This document shows positions 1 to 8,357 of a stretch of 64,000 nt of DNA, piece by piece. The translations under genes and the position numbers were made by a program. The notes under the pieces were generated by a model. The model worked only from the letters and a program-made list of their open reading frames with translations. It was not told the DNA's origin and did not search any database. Source of the DNA: Splendidivirga corallicola (GTDB lineage Bacteria; Bacteroidota; Bacteroidia; Cytophagales; Cyclobacteriaceae); contig JAUJEA010000004.1 in NCBI GenBank assembly GCA_030442035.1, forward strand, positions 558,001 to 622,000, given 5' to 3'. Position 1 is the first letter of the stretch, and each line of letters starts with the position of its first letter.

Positions 1-1
1 C

Positions 2-178
2 AATGGGGCAAGCTCCTGGATACTACATATGTCGATCATTATTTTAACCGCCAATATGTGGGGGATATATCGCAAAGAGTGGAAAGGTGTTGCTGCCAGG
101 ACCAAATGGACCGTGGTCTTTGGAATTGTGTTGATTTTATCGTCAGTTGCACTGGTGGGTTTGGGCAATGCGATTTGA
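2..178 (+). CDS. rhaT: L-rhamnose/H+ symporter, C-terminal fragment (RhaT-like)
   Basis: Partial gene entering from the left edge; only the last 58 codons before the TGA at 176-178 are present. The frame reads a WILHMSII stretch, then NMWGIYRKEWKG, then a hydrophobic helix ending in GLGNAI. This matches the end of RhaT-type symporters as I know the family: penultimate helix, a short basic loop containing the (L/Y)KEWKG pattern, and a last helix. It would be an inner-membrane protein importing L-rhamnose or a related sugar with protons. It reads toward the esterase and SusC/SusD genes, which fits uptake of a sugar released by that locus. The assignment rests on a short C-terminal piece, so a different DMT-type sugar transporter is possible. 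Confidence 0.6.
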   Translation, partial: NGASSWILHMSIIILTANMWGIYRKEWKGVAARTKWTVVFGIVLILSSVALVGLGNAI

Positions 179-226
179 AACAGATTTGAACTGACCAGTC
201 CGGATTAGTTTGAAAACGTACAGATT

Positions 227-245
227 GATTGAAAGCCGTTCAATC
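227..245. promoter_or_regulatory. Inverted repeat between rhaT-like gene and esterase
   Basis: GATTGAA and TTCAATC form a perfect 7-bp inverted repeat around a 5-nt loop, 49 bp before the esterase start. There is no T-run after it, so it is a weak terminator candidate. It could be an operator or an mRNA hairpin separating the symporter gene from the esterase gene. Confidence 0.3.
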
Positions 246-293
246 TAAAAAGGTATTTCACGGCCAAACCTATATACATTAAAAAATTTAAAA

Positions 294-1757
294 ATGTCAA
301 AAATGGTTAAAGCAGGCCTTACTTTTTTTGTCCTATTGCTCATCGCTCAGCCCCTTTTCGCAGAGATAAGACTACCGGCAATCGTATCCTCCAATATGGT
401 TTTGCAGCGAAATACCACGGTAAGGCTATGGGGGTGGGCTGAAGTCAACGAAAAAATCACTATTGAGACATCTTGGTCAAGGGATAAAATAGAGACTTGG
501 GCGGAAGATAATGGCCAATGGAGTGTTTCTGTGGAAACGACCGGTAGTAAATCACCGCAAAATATTTCCATCAGGAGCAACCAATCGGATATTTCGTTAG
601 ACAACATTTTATTTGGTGAAGTTTGGCTGTGCTCAGGGCAGTCAAACATGGAGCTGCCCTTAAGGGGATATCGGGGAGAGCCCGTCTTTGGGTCCAATAT
701 GGCCGTTGCAAAATCCAATAATCCCAATTTAAGGTTGTTTACTGTTGAAAGGGCGGGCTCAAAGACGAAACTGGATGAAATAGGTAAACACATTAGTTGG
801 CAGCAGGCTTCCCCGGAAAGTGTTTCGGGATTCAGTGCAGTGGCCTATTTTTTTGGGCAACAGCTCCAGGAAATTTTAGATGTCCCTGTTGGACTCATCC
901 ATTCATCCTGTGGGGCCAGTTCTATTGAGGCGTGGATGAGTGAGGAGGCCCTGGTTGGTTTGAAAAAGGTCGACCTCACAGATGTAGATATTTCAAGGAA
1001 TGCCAACCACATTCCTTCGGCCCTGTTCAATGCCATGATAAACCCTTTGGTCCCTTACACAATAAAAGGGGTTTTGTGGTACCAGGGTGAAGGTAACATG
1101 ACCGAACCTGAAATGTACAAAAAACTGTTTCCGGCAATGGTTAAGGATTGGAGGGATAGATGGGGCCTGGGGAACTTTCCATTCTACTTCACACAAATAG
1201 CGCCGTTTATTTACGGAGGCAACGAAGCATTTCAAAGTGTGCAAAACTCCGCTTTTTTTAGGGAGGCCCAATTGCAATGCCTGGACTTGATCCCTGATTC
1301 CGGTATTGCTATTACGATCGACATAGGGGATGATTACTGTATCCATCCTCCCGAAAAGAAAGAAGTTGCCGATAGACTGTTGTTCAATGCCCTTAACCAG
1401 ACCTATGGCTATACCTCCGTGGATCACGCCTCACCAATATTTGTTTCCAGGTCGATTAAGAATGGTGGGATAGTTTTAAGATTTAAAAACGCGGAGACAG
1501 GTCTTTATTCATTTGAAGGTTTGAAGGGATTTGAGATTGCGGGAGCGGATAAGGTGTTTTACCCGGCAACTGCAAAAATCATCAACTCAAACGAAGTTTT
1601 TGTAAAGAGCGATGAAATCACTGAACCGGTAGCGGTCAGATATGCCTGGCGCAATTGGACGGTAGGTACCCTTTACGATATCAATCTTCTGCCTGCATCA
1701 TCATTCCGGACGGATATGTGGGATGATGCCACCATGAAAAAGATGGAAGGAAATTAA
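294..1757 (+). CDS. Sialate O-acetylesterase-family secreted carbohydrate esterase
   Basis: A 487-residue exported esterase that probably removes acetyl groups from a glycan in the periplasm or at the cell surface. Residues 1-23 are a signal peptide (basic start, hydrophobic core, LFA cut). The SGNH-type nucleophile motif is GQSNME at about 115-120, with Ser117 as the likely nucleophile. SSCGASSIEAW follows near 205-215, then WYQGEGN near 262-268, and a C-terminal block with IHPPEKKEVADRL that should carry the catalytic His. Length and block order fit the sialate 9-O-acetylesterase (SASA) family. In Bacteroidota this family also includes enzymes acting on acetylated plant or algal glycans, so sialic acid is not implied. 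Neighbours are a RhaT-like symporter upstream and SusC/SusD downstream, which points to an acetylated, perhaps rhamnose-containing, substrate (inference). A second in-frame Met at residue 4 is an alternative start. Confidence 0.85.
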   Translation: MSKMVKAGLTFFVLLLIAQPLFAEIRLPAIVSSNMVLQRNTTVRLWGWAEVNEKITIETSWSRDKIETWAEDNGQWSVSVETTGSKSPQNISIRSNQSDISLDNILFGEVWLCSGQSNMELPLRGYRGEPVFGSNMAVAKSNNPNLRLFTVERAGSKTKLDEIGKHISWQQASPESVSGFSAVAYFFGQQLQEILDVPVGLIHSSCGASSIEAWMSEEALVGLKKVDLTDVDISRNANHIPSALFNAMINPLVPYTIKGVLWYQGEGNMTEPEMYKKLFPAMVKDWRDRWGLGNFPFYFTQIAPFIYGGNEAFQSVQNSAFFREAQLQCLDLIPDSGIAITIDIGDDYCIHPPEKKEVADRLLFNALNQTYGYTSVDHASPIFVSRSIKNGGIVLRFKNAETGLYSFEGLKGFEIAGADKVFYPATAKIINSNEVFVKSDEITEPVAVRYAWRNWTVGTLYDINLLPASSFRTDMWDDATMKKMEGN

Positions 1758-2171
1758 AATGACCCAGACTTTTTAGTTTTAAAACAAATTGTTAAGGCTA
1801 GCGGGTATGTTCAAATGGAAAAAACGTTTATAAAGTCTTTGCTTAGCCTGATTTTTTCGAGATGGGAAAGGGATAACTTTTATTCATTGATTGCATATGA
1901 TCAAGGGTGAGGTTCAATCCCATCGATACTTGATGATATTATCCGTCGCTCAACTTTGCGGGCTTTAAAAGAAAATTCCCATTAAGTTTTCATTTATCGT
2001 ATCCATGTCTTCCTTTTGAACATATCCGTATTGCACTATTGAATTCTTCCATCTAATTTATCGGACAAATCAATTCATAAAATTATAACTCAAAAAACAG
2101 GATAGTACAGGACGGGATGTTGGCTTGTCAATGATAATATTGAACATTTAATATTATAACTATGCAAGCCT
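1758..2171. other. Intergenic region before susC
   Basis: This 414-bp AT-rich gap separates the esterase and SusC genes. I see no ORF with coding character and no strong hairpin followed by a T-run. A promoter for the SusC/SusD pair is expected here, but I found only weak matches to the Bacteroidota consensus, for example TTG at 2125 with TAATATTA at 2149, whose spacing is 21 instead of 19. Confidence 0.5.
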
Positions 2172-5100
2172 ATGAACAACTTATTACAGAAAAATGTGCC
2201 TAAAAACAATTTGTTAAGGGCATCTATTACGGGGACACTATTGTTTTTTGTTTTTTTTGGAGTCCATGCCCAGACCACCGTTCGGGGAACCGTAAAAAAT
2301 GAGATCGGAACGGGGCTTCCAAGTGCAAATGTTCTTATTAAAGGAACTTCCACTGGAACTGTAACTGATTTAGACGGAAAATTCCAATTGGAAAATGTAT
2401 CCGAAAACACCATTTTGATCGTGAGCTACTTGGGTTACGTCACTCAGGAGGTGGCTGTGGGCAATAATAGTATTGTCGATGTACAACTAGAGCCTGATCT
2501 TTCGCACTTGGCCGAGGTCATAGTGGTCGCTTACGGCGAACAGAAAACAAAACTTGTAACCGGTTCGGTCGCCGCAATTGAGGCCGAAGAACTAAAGGAA
2601 CTGCCTTTGGCAACAATCCAACAAAAATTACAAGGTCGATTAGCCGGAGTACAGATCAACCAAACCACGGGTAGGCCCGGTGGGGGTACAAGCGTCCGTA
2701 TCAGGGGGGCCGCTTCCATTTCGGCAGGTAACCAACCCCTGTACGTTGTGGATGGACTTCCAATTAATGGGGGCCTAAACAATCTCAACCCAAATGAAGT
2801 GGAAGACATTTCTGTCCTGAAGGGTGCCGCCGCGGCTTCACTATATGGTTCCAGAGCTGCCAATGGTGTGGTACTGGTTACGACCAAACAGGCAAAAAAA
2901 GGTCAAGAGGCCTCTGTGAATGCAACGCTCACCTCCGGGGTAGGTCAGATTCCTGAATACTTAACACCTGATCTCTTGAATGCAAAGGAATGGGTGACGC
3001 ACATGTCATGGTATTGGGAAGATAGGGTAAGATATCAGAATGTAGACCCGGCAAACATCCCTGAAATATTTCGAAATCCTGAGGCCTATGACGGTCCTGA
3101 CACAGATTGGTACGATGAACTATTGCGCTCATCGTTATACCAAGATTACAGTGTGAGTTTTATAGATGGTTCCGGAAGTGTTCTCACATCCAACGTGGCC
3201 ACCTTCCACAATGAAAGGGGAAATGTCCTGAATTCGGACTTCCAGCGGTTCTCATTGCGTTCCAACAACACCTTTCAAGCCAACGACAATCTAAAAGTTG
3301 GGTTTAACATGGCACCTACTTTCACGCAGAACAACGGCGTTCAGGGTACTGATGGAAGATATCAGCTTATATGGACAGCAGTAATTACCCCACCCATATT
3401 TGACCCGAACCAAAGGGACCCTGATGGCACTTTGGTAGACAACTTCTTGGATAACCCGGCTCCGGTTTGGTCCATTCCAAATGCCAAGAACCGTCTATTG
3501 GAAACCACCCAGAAATCTTCATCTCTACGTTTATTGTCCAATGTATTTGCAGAGCTTGATTTCTTAAAGGATTTTAAATTTAGAACCGCCCTTTCCGTGG
3601 ATTATCTTTCTTGGAAAAGCAGGTTTTATAACCCTTCCAATGTAGGTCTTGCTCCATGGCACTTTAATCTACCCATAATTGCCAGCGGTGGTTCTTCCAG
3701 TGGAACACAAAGGAACTGGGTATTCGAAAATTCAATCAACTATACCAAGACCATCAACGATGCCCATAACATCGATGCTCTTGTATTGTATTCTTCACAA
3801 GAACAAAGGAATGAATCTTTGTCCGTCAGTGGTAACACATTTGCAAATGATGAGATTCCATGGATAAGCGCAGCAACAAATAGAGATGCAGGTACTGGAG
3901 TGACAGAATGGACCTTGGCCTCATTCTTGGCAAGGGTCAACTATGATTACCAGGGCAAATATCTCTTGCGGGCCTCTTACAGAAGGGATGGAAGTTCCAG
4001 ATTTGGTGCTGACAACAGATGGGGTTCTTTTCCCTCGATCTCGGCTGGATGGGTCGTTTCCGAGGAGAACTTTATGAAAAATCAATCTATTATAAGCTTT
4101 TTAAAATTAAGGGCCGAACATGGTAAATCAGGTAATTTTAACTTGCCGGGTAACTATCGTCATTTAGGAAATACGAGTGCATCAAACTACGTCATCAACG
4201 GTGCGGTAGTCGAAGGAAGAAGACAAACTTCCTTAGGGAACTCCTTGTTGACATGGGAAACATCCATTGGTTCTGGTATAGGTTTTGACATAGGCCTATT
4301 TAATGACAGGTTCGAATTTACTTTCGATTACTACCAAAAGACAACAGATGGACTGTTCTTTGGAATTGACGTTCCCTTATCCAGCGGGTTTGGAAGTGTC
4401 CAAAGCAACATAGGTGAGTTTGATTTTTGGGGTTATGAATTCTCTGGTAAGCTAGACAATATTGTAAAGGATGACTTCACTTGGACAACCAGATTCAACA
4501 TCTCATTTGATAGAAATAAAACGGTCAAACTCGGTACCAATGACACACCCCTTGGTGGAGGTGGAGCATTTATTGGAAGCGTGGCTAATAAAACCGAGGT
4601 TGGGCAACCATTAGGTCAGTTCTGGGGCCTTGTATCGGATGGGGTCTATGTTGACCAAGCTGATTTGGATAATAGTCCGTCAGGACCAAATAGTATTGTT
4701 GGAGGTGTAAAATGGAGAGATATAAATGGAGATGGCGTGTTTACAAATGATGACAGTGATAGAACCTACATTGGGAATCCCCAACCGGATTTTATTTATG
4801 GAATCACCAACGAATTTACTTACAAGAACTTTGATTTAAGTGTTCATATAGCTGGCGCATATGGTCACGATATGCAATACGGTTTTCTGGAGTGGACTTG
4901 GTTGCTTGACGGTCTTTTCAATGTCGACAGGGCTGTACTGGGTAGATGGCGATCTTCTGAGAACCCAGGTGCCGGCATGATTCCTGGCTCTGCACAAAAC
5001 AGGAACTGGAGGCTGAACAGTGACCTTATAACTTTTGATGCCTCCTATTTGGCCATAAAAAATATTACTCTTGGTTATAATCTACCACAGATACATCCGG

Positions 5101-5270
5101 CGATAAAATCCGCTCGAATCAATGCAAGTATCCAAAATGCTCACATTTTTACCAATTATCCTGGGGTCAACCCGGAAGCTACCAATTTGAATGGTATACC
5201 CAACGGTGTTGATAACGGTGCTTATCCTGTTCCAAGGACCTACGCATTAGGATTGAGTTTAACATTTTAA
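2172..5270 (+). CDS. susC: SusC/RagA-type TonB-dependent outer-membrane transporter
   Basis: A 1032-residue outer-membrane receptor that imports oligosaccharides or similar ligands into the periplasm using TonB energy. Residues 1 to about 34 are a long signal peptide ending in VHAQ. A carboxypeptidase D regulatory-like domain follows (about 35-110: VRGTV, GTVTDLDGKF, IVSYLGYV). The plug domain spans about 115-240 and carries the SusC-type stretches GRLAGVQI, VRIRGAAS, PLYVVDGLPI, and ISVLKGAAAASLYGSRAANGV. The rest is beta-barrel with many aromatic residues, ending in the typical ALGLSLTF terminal strand. Length fits SusC. The SusD gene begins 11 bp downstream, the normal pairing. No dedicated ECF sigma/anti-sigma or hybrid two-component gene is visible nearby, so control is not apparent from the window. 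Confidence 0.95.
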   Translation: MNNLLQKNVPKNNLLRASITGTLLFFVFFGVHAQTTVRGTVKNEIGTGLPSANVLIKGTSTGTVTDLDGKFQLENVSENTILIVSYLGYVTQEVAVGNNSIVDVQLEPDLSHLAEVIVVAYGEQKTKLVTGSVAAIEAEELKELPLATIQQKLQGRLAGVQINQTTGRPGGGTSVRIRGAASISAGNQPLYVVDGLPINGGLNNLNPNEVEDISVLKGAAAASLYGSRAANGVVLVTTKQAKKGQEASVNATLTSGVGQIPEYLTPDLLNAKEWVTHMSWYWEDRVRYQNVDPANIPEIFRNPEAYDGPDTDWYDELLRSSLYQDYSVSFIDGSGSVLTSNVATFHNERGNVLNSDFQRFSLRSNNTFQANDNLKVGFNMAPTFTQNNGVQGTDGRYQLIWTAVITPPIFDPNQRDPDGTLVDNFLDNPAPVWSIPNAKNRLLETTQKSSSLRLLSNVFAELDFLKDFKFRTALSVDYLSWKSRFYNPSNVGLAPWHFNLPIIASGGSSSGTQRNWVFENSINYTKTINDAHNIDALVLYSSQEQRNESLSVSGNTFANDEIPWISAATNRDAGTGVTEWTLASFLARVNYDYQGKYLLRASYRRDGSSRFGADNRWGSFPSISAGWVVSEENFMKNQSIISFLKLRAEHGKSGNFNLPGNYRHLGNTSASNYVINGAVVEGRRQTSLGNSLLTWETSIGSGIGFDIGLFNDRFEFTFDYYQKTTDGLFFGIDVPLSSGFGSVQSNIGEFDFWGYEFSGKLDNIVKDDFTWTTRFNISFDRNKTVKLGTNDTPLGGGGAFIGSVANKTEVGQPLGQFWGLVSDGVYVDQADLDNSPSGPNSIVGGVKWRDINGDGVFTNDDSDRTYIGNPQPDFIYGITNEFTYKNFDLSVHIAGAYGHDMQYGFLEWTWLLDGLFNVDRAVLGRWRSSENPGAGMIPGSAQNRNWRLNSDLITFDASYLAIKNITLGYNLPQIHPAIKSARINASIQNAHIFTNYPGVNPEATNLNGIPNGVDNGAYPVPRTYALGLSLTF

Positions 5271-5281
5271 AAAATTGAAAA

Positions 5282-6841
5282 ATGAAAAAGCATATTTTTA
5301 TTTTACTATTTGGTTTTCTGGTAATCACGTCATGTTCCGATGAGTTTTTGGATCTGGCACCTGAGAATTCCATAACCTCTGGAAATTTTTATAAAACGCA
5401 AAAGGATTTTGAACAAGCCCTTATTGCTACCTATGAACGTCTTAGAGGCGGGTTTAACGCAACCCATTCTTGGGTATATGGTGAGCAAAGATCGGACAAC
5501 TGTCATTTGACCTTCAATTCGGTCAACCGTCCCGCGTTTATTGTAGACATAGAATTGGCAGACCAGTTTTTGGACCTTCCCACTTTTGGCAATGTGGGTG
5601 CAAAATGGTTCTCCCTTTATAGCGCTATTTCTTCAGCAAATTTTATTCTATCGAGAATTGATGCCGCTGAAATAGACGAAAGCGCCCGAAACTCAATTGT
5701 TGGACAGGCCAAATTTATCCGTGCATTGTGTTACTTTGATTTGGTAAGATATTACGGTGGGGTTCCATTACATATCGTGGCTGTGGAAAATCCTGATGAT
5801 GCTTTCTTGCCACGTGCAAGTGTGCAGGAAGTATACGACTTGATATTATCCGACGCAACTGAAGCGGTGGACTTATTGGATCCACCATCATTTCCGCAAG
5901 ATGGTTTTGCCACAAAGTCATCTGCAAGAATGTTATTGGGAACCGTCTATCTCACTCTAAAGCAATATAATGACGCCCTACCGGTATTTGAAGCTATTAC
6001 CAGTGCCGGACACGATTTATTACCTACACCTTCGGAAGTATACGAACTTGGCAATAAAAACAGTGTAGAGTCTATTTTTGAGCTTCAATATCTTAGTACT
6101 CCAGGGTTAGGTCAGGCAAACACTATACCTTGGGCATTTTTACCAATGACCAATGATTTAAGCCTAATTGTTGGTTTTACACCATCTTCATCTGCGCTTA
6201 ATGCCGGTTGGTGTGTGCCTACCGATGAAATGGTAGCGAGTTACGAACCGGGAGATTTACGATTGGATGCTACAATTGGTGTTGCTGAAGGTACGGGAAC
6301 GGCCCCCGTTGATTTTGTTATTGAATCCATTCATAGTCCCGTTGGATATACCACACCTGTCGATAAAACGTCTTATAGGTACGTGAAAAAGTTTTTGCAG
6401 CCACATACCGTTGCCAATCAACAGGATGACAACTTTCCGATATTCCGATATGCCGAGACTTTATTGAGTTTAGCAGAAACCTTAAATGAGCTCAATAGAC
6501 CGGGAGATGCACTACCCTATCTAAACCGTGTAAGGAGCAGGGCCGGGTTACCGGATGTAACAGAAACCGGTCAGGCAGCTTTGCGCGATATAATTGCGCA
6601 AGAAAGACGAATTGAATTAGCTTTTGAAAACAAGAGATATTTGGATTTGGTAAGATACGGAAACGCCATGGAGGTACTGAATAACTATGGCACACAGATA
6701 CGGGCCCAATTTGGTAATATAGGAAATTACATTTTATCGGATGGCTATAATTTTACCCCGGATAAAATTTTACTTCCAATCCCCGAAAGAGCAATAAGAA
6801 TAGGTGATTTGGAACAAAACCCTGGGTATCCTAGTTTTTGA
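5282..6841 (+). CDS. susD: SusD/RagB-type surface glycan-binding lipoprotein
   Basis: A 519-residue lipoprotein that caps the SusC channel and binds the glycan at the cell surface. The signal peptide ends in a lipobox, ITSC, with Cys at residue 18. The mature start (SDEFLDLAPENSITSGNFYKT) is typical SusD. The conserved internal block GQAKFIRALCYFDLVRYYGGVPL is the first TPR-like segment. The C-terminal block has RYAETLLSLAETLNEL, ERRIELAFENKRYLDLVRYG, then LLPIPERAI and NPGY, as in RagB/SusD families. It follows susC by 11 bp and is surely co-transcribed. A strong terminator lies about 160 bp downstream. Confidence 0.95.
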   Translation: MKKHIFILLFGFLVITSCSDEFLDLAPENSITSGNFYKTQKDFEQALIATYERLRGGFNATHSWVYGEQRSDNCHLTFNSVNRPAFIVDIELADQFLDLPTFGNVGAKWFSLYSAISSANFILSRIDAAEIDESARNSIVGQAKFIRALCYFDLVRYYGGVPLHIVAVENPDDAFLPRASVQEVYDLILSDATEAVDLLDPPSFPQDGFATKSSARMLLGTVYLTLKQYNDALPVFEAITSAGHDLLPTPSEVYELGNKNSVESIFELQYLSTPGLGQANTIPWAFLPMTNDLSLIVGFTPSSSALNAGWCVPTDEMVASYEPGDLRLDATIGVAEGTGTAPVDFVIESIHSPVGYTTPVDKTSYRYVKKFLQPHTVANQQDDNFPIFRYAETLLSLAETLNELNRPGDALPYLNRVRSRAGLPDVTETGQAALRDIIAQERRIELAFENKRYLDLVRYGNAMEVLNNYGTQIRAQFGNIGNYILSDGYNFTPDKILLPIPERAIRIGDLEQNPGYPSF

Positions 6842-6998
6842 ACGAAACTTTTAGGATAAGGGATAAAATTTTTCTTAACTAAAGCTATTATTATTAAGAA
6901 TTCACTTAGTTGAAATGGCTGATTCCATTATTTTTTAAATGAAGCAAAAATTTGGAAAAGAGTATTGAACCAAAACATACTATTTGAGTTTAGTTGGA

Positions 6999-7040
6999 AA
7001 AGGGAAGTTAGCTATTAAAACTGCTTCCCTTTGCCTTTTA
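6999..7040 (+). terminator. Intrinsic terminator after susCD
   Basis: AAAGGGAAG at 6999-7007 pairs perfectly with CTTCCCTTT at 7024-7032 (9 bp, 16-nt loop), followed by GCC and a TTTT run. The position after SusD and the strand fit transcription termination of the SusC/SusD operon. Confidence 0.65.
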
Positions 7041-7062
7041 TGATAAAAATCGGTATTCTTTC

Positions 7063-7102
7063 TTTGTAGATACCCCAATCCTTAGGACAGGGTTTCTACA
7101 AA
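7063..7102. repeat. Long imperfect hairpin downstream of susCD
   Basis: TTTGTAGATACCC (7063-7075) and GGGTTTCTACAAA (7090-7102) are complementary with a single mismatch, enclosing a 14-nt loop. No T-run follows on the plus strand. It may be a structured RNA piece, an operator or a remnant of a mobile element. Confidence 0.45.
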
Positions 7103-7676
7103 ACTAATATAATCTCGACCTCTTACTAAAAAACCAGACAGGTGTGCTGGTCTTGTTATATCGTTCGATGTGATACTATCAGTCCAAAGCAAGGGATGAT
7201 CAGGCCAGCTTCAACTCATTGGTGTCCGTGCTATAGATGTGGATGGTAAAACCCATAAACTGGGTGTAACCAACCGTAAAGTGATGCCGGTAGTCAGAAA
7301 ATACTATCATATCCATAATGGAGATCTTCTAAGGGTATCAGTGATGAAGTGAATATCCGGTTTGTAGTGGTATTGGAGTAAAGACTGAACTTTTTTTATT
7401 GCAAAGTGGTGTTTCGGTAAGAAATTGCCACTTTAATTTTTTAAACTTTTTTATTCAGCCATTTATTTAAATGAACTCTTTTAATAATTATTATAAATAT
7501 TTGTTTATCAATTATTTATAAATTATATATATCAAACCAATAGTTAAATATTTTCTATTTACTAAAAAAATTTTTTATTAAAAGATCAGAAAGATTTCAA
7601 CTACGCAAAAAGATTGCACACTCCCTTTTCAACTTTGAATCATCAATAAGGCACAATGTATAAGAATTGCCGGATA

Positions 7677-7716
7677 CCCCCTCCATAAACGATGGAGGGG
7701 TCGGGGGAGGTCCCCC
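7677..7716. repeat. Two adjacent GC-rich hairpins
   Basis: CCCCTCCAT pairs perfectly with ATGGAGGGG over a 5-nt loop, and immediately after it GGGG pairs with CCCC around GAGGT. The GC content is far above the surrounding AT-rich DNA. Such compact paired hairpins resemble REP-like intergenic elements, but no second copy occurs in the window. Confidence 0.4.
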
Positions 7717-7741
7717 TTGACAAAATAAGAAATTAAAAATC

Positions 7742-7775
7742 TTCATACTCCGGTGGTAGCCGGAGGAAGCATGAA
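7742..7775. repeat. Hairpin with CTCCGG/CCGGAG core
   Basis: CTCCGG and CCGGAG pair around a 6-nt loop, and the flanking TTCAT and ATGAA also pair, giving a two-tier stem. It sits between the GC-rich hairpins and the tRNA-like units and may be part of a folded RNA. Confidence 0.35.
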
Positions 7776-7879
7776 AAAGACAAAAGGTATGAGACCTGGT
7801 GAGAGTTTCTGTATGACTCCACAGTATCCACTCTTTCGGATATAGGATATGCTGCTCAGCCGGATGTTGTTTTTCATCA

Positions 7880-8050
7880 CTTGTAGGTCGAGGGTTCGAA
7901 TCCCTCTCCGCCAGCCGGCGGATAACTCAGTTGGTCAGAGTGACAAGCCCTATGTTGTGGTTGTGGGTTCGAGTCCCACTCCGCCAGGCGGCGGATAGTT
8001 CAATTGGTAGAACAATGGAAATGGACTTAAAATCCATCGTCTGAAGACGC
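7880..8050 (+). pseudogene. Tandem degenerate tRNA-like units
   Basis: Three tRNA-like pieces in a row. The first keeps a perfect T-arm (GAGGG-TTCGAAT-CCCTC, 7890-7906) and a TCCGCCA acceptor 3' half, but its D and anticodon arms are not recognisable. The second (about 7917-7987) has a GGCGGA/TCCGCC acceptor, an ACTC/GAGT D-stem and a GTGGG/CCCAC T-arm; its anticodon arm is one base short, with only ACAA/TTGT paired. The third (about 7990-8050) has a GTTC/GAAC D-stem, a good ATGGA/TCCAT anticodon stem with loop CTTAAAA (anticodon UAA, Leu) and a CGTC/GACG variable-arm hairpin, but no T-arm and no acceptor 3' half. Junctions are TCCGCC-4 nt-GGCGGA, so neighbouring acceptor halves can also pair with each other. 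None looks like a working tRNA. Confidence 0.55.
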
Positions 8051-8357
8051 TAACTTCTAAAAATAGCACCTGGTGAAAGCAGCCTGAACCAAGCCTGCGA
8101 TACTGATCTTCGGATTTGGTAAAGCAGTCTTGAAAATGCCTTGAACCGTCAGGATACCGCTTGGAACGGTACTGTTACTTTTCTTAAAGTTGATACTGAC
8201 AAGATCAAAGTCAATTTGTGGCTTTGGCAGCATCGGAGATCCCTTTATGAAAACTAACTGCATCAGGATAAGCTCAATGATAGCTCCGCATAGGAGAGAT
8301 GGTTTGGTTTTGACTGCTTTCTTATCATGAATTTTTTACAACTTAAATAATATAACG

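Larger units (their letters stand above)
6842..8357. other. Gene-poor region with hairpins and tRNA-like relics
   Basis: About 1.5 kb without a convincing gene. It holds the susCD terminator, a near-perfect 13-bp inverted repeat (7063-7102), an open stretch of about 50 codons without a start codon (7203-7352; contains GVRAIDVDGKTHKLGVTN and may be a gene remnant), GC-rich hairpins (7677-7716 and 7742-7775) and three degenerate tRNA-like units (about 7880-8050). A minus-strand open frame at 8057-8263 is not recognisable. The mix of relics suggests a decayed or rearranged region. Confidence 0.5.

Noticed and set aside
2125-2156. Promoter for susC
   Set aside because: The best match has a 21-nt spacer and only TAATATTA at the -7 position; too weak to annotate.
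7990-8050. Functional tRNA-Leu(UAA)
   Set aside because: The anticodon and variable arms are good but there is no T-arm and no matching acceptor 3' half, so it is treated as a relic.
8057-8263. Minus-strand ORF of 68 codons
   Set aside because: The frame has somewhat protein-like composition but no recognised family, and it lies in a decayed region. Not strong enough to call a gene.
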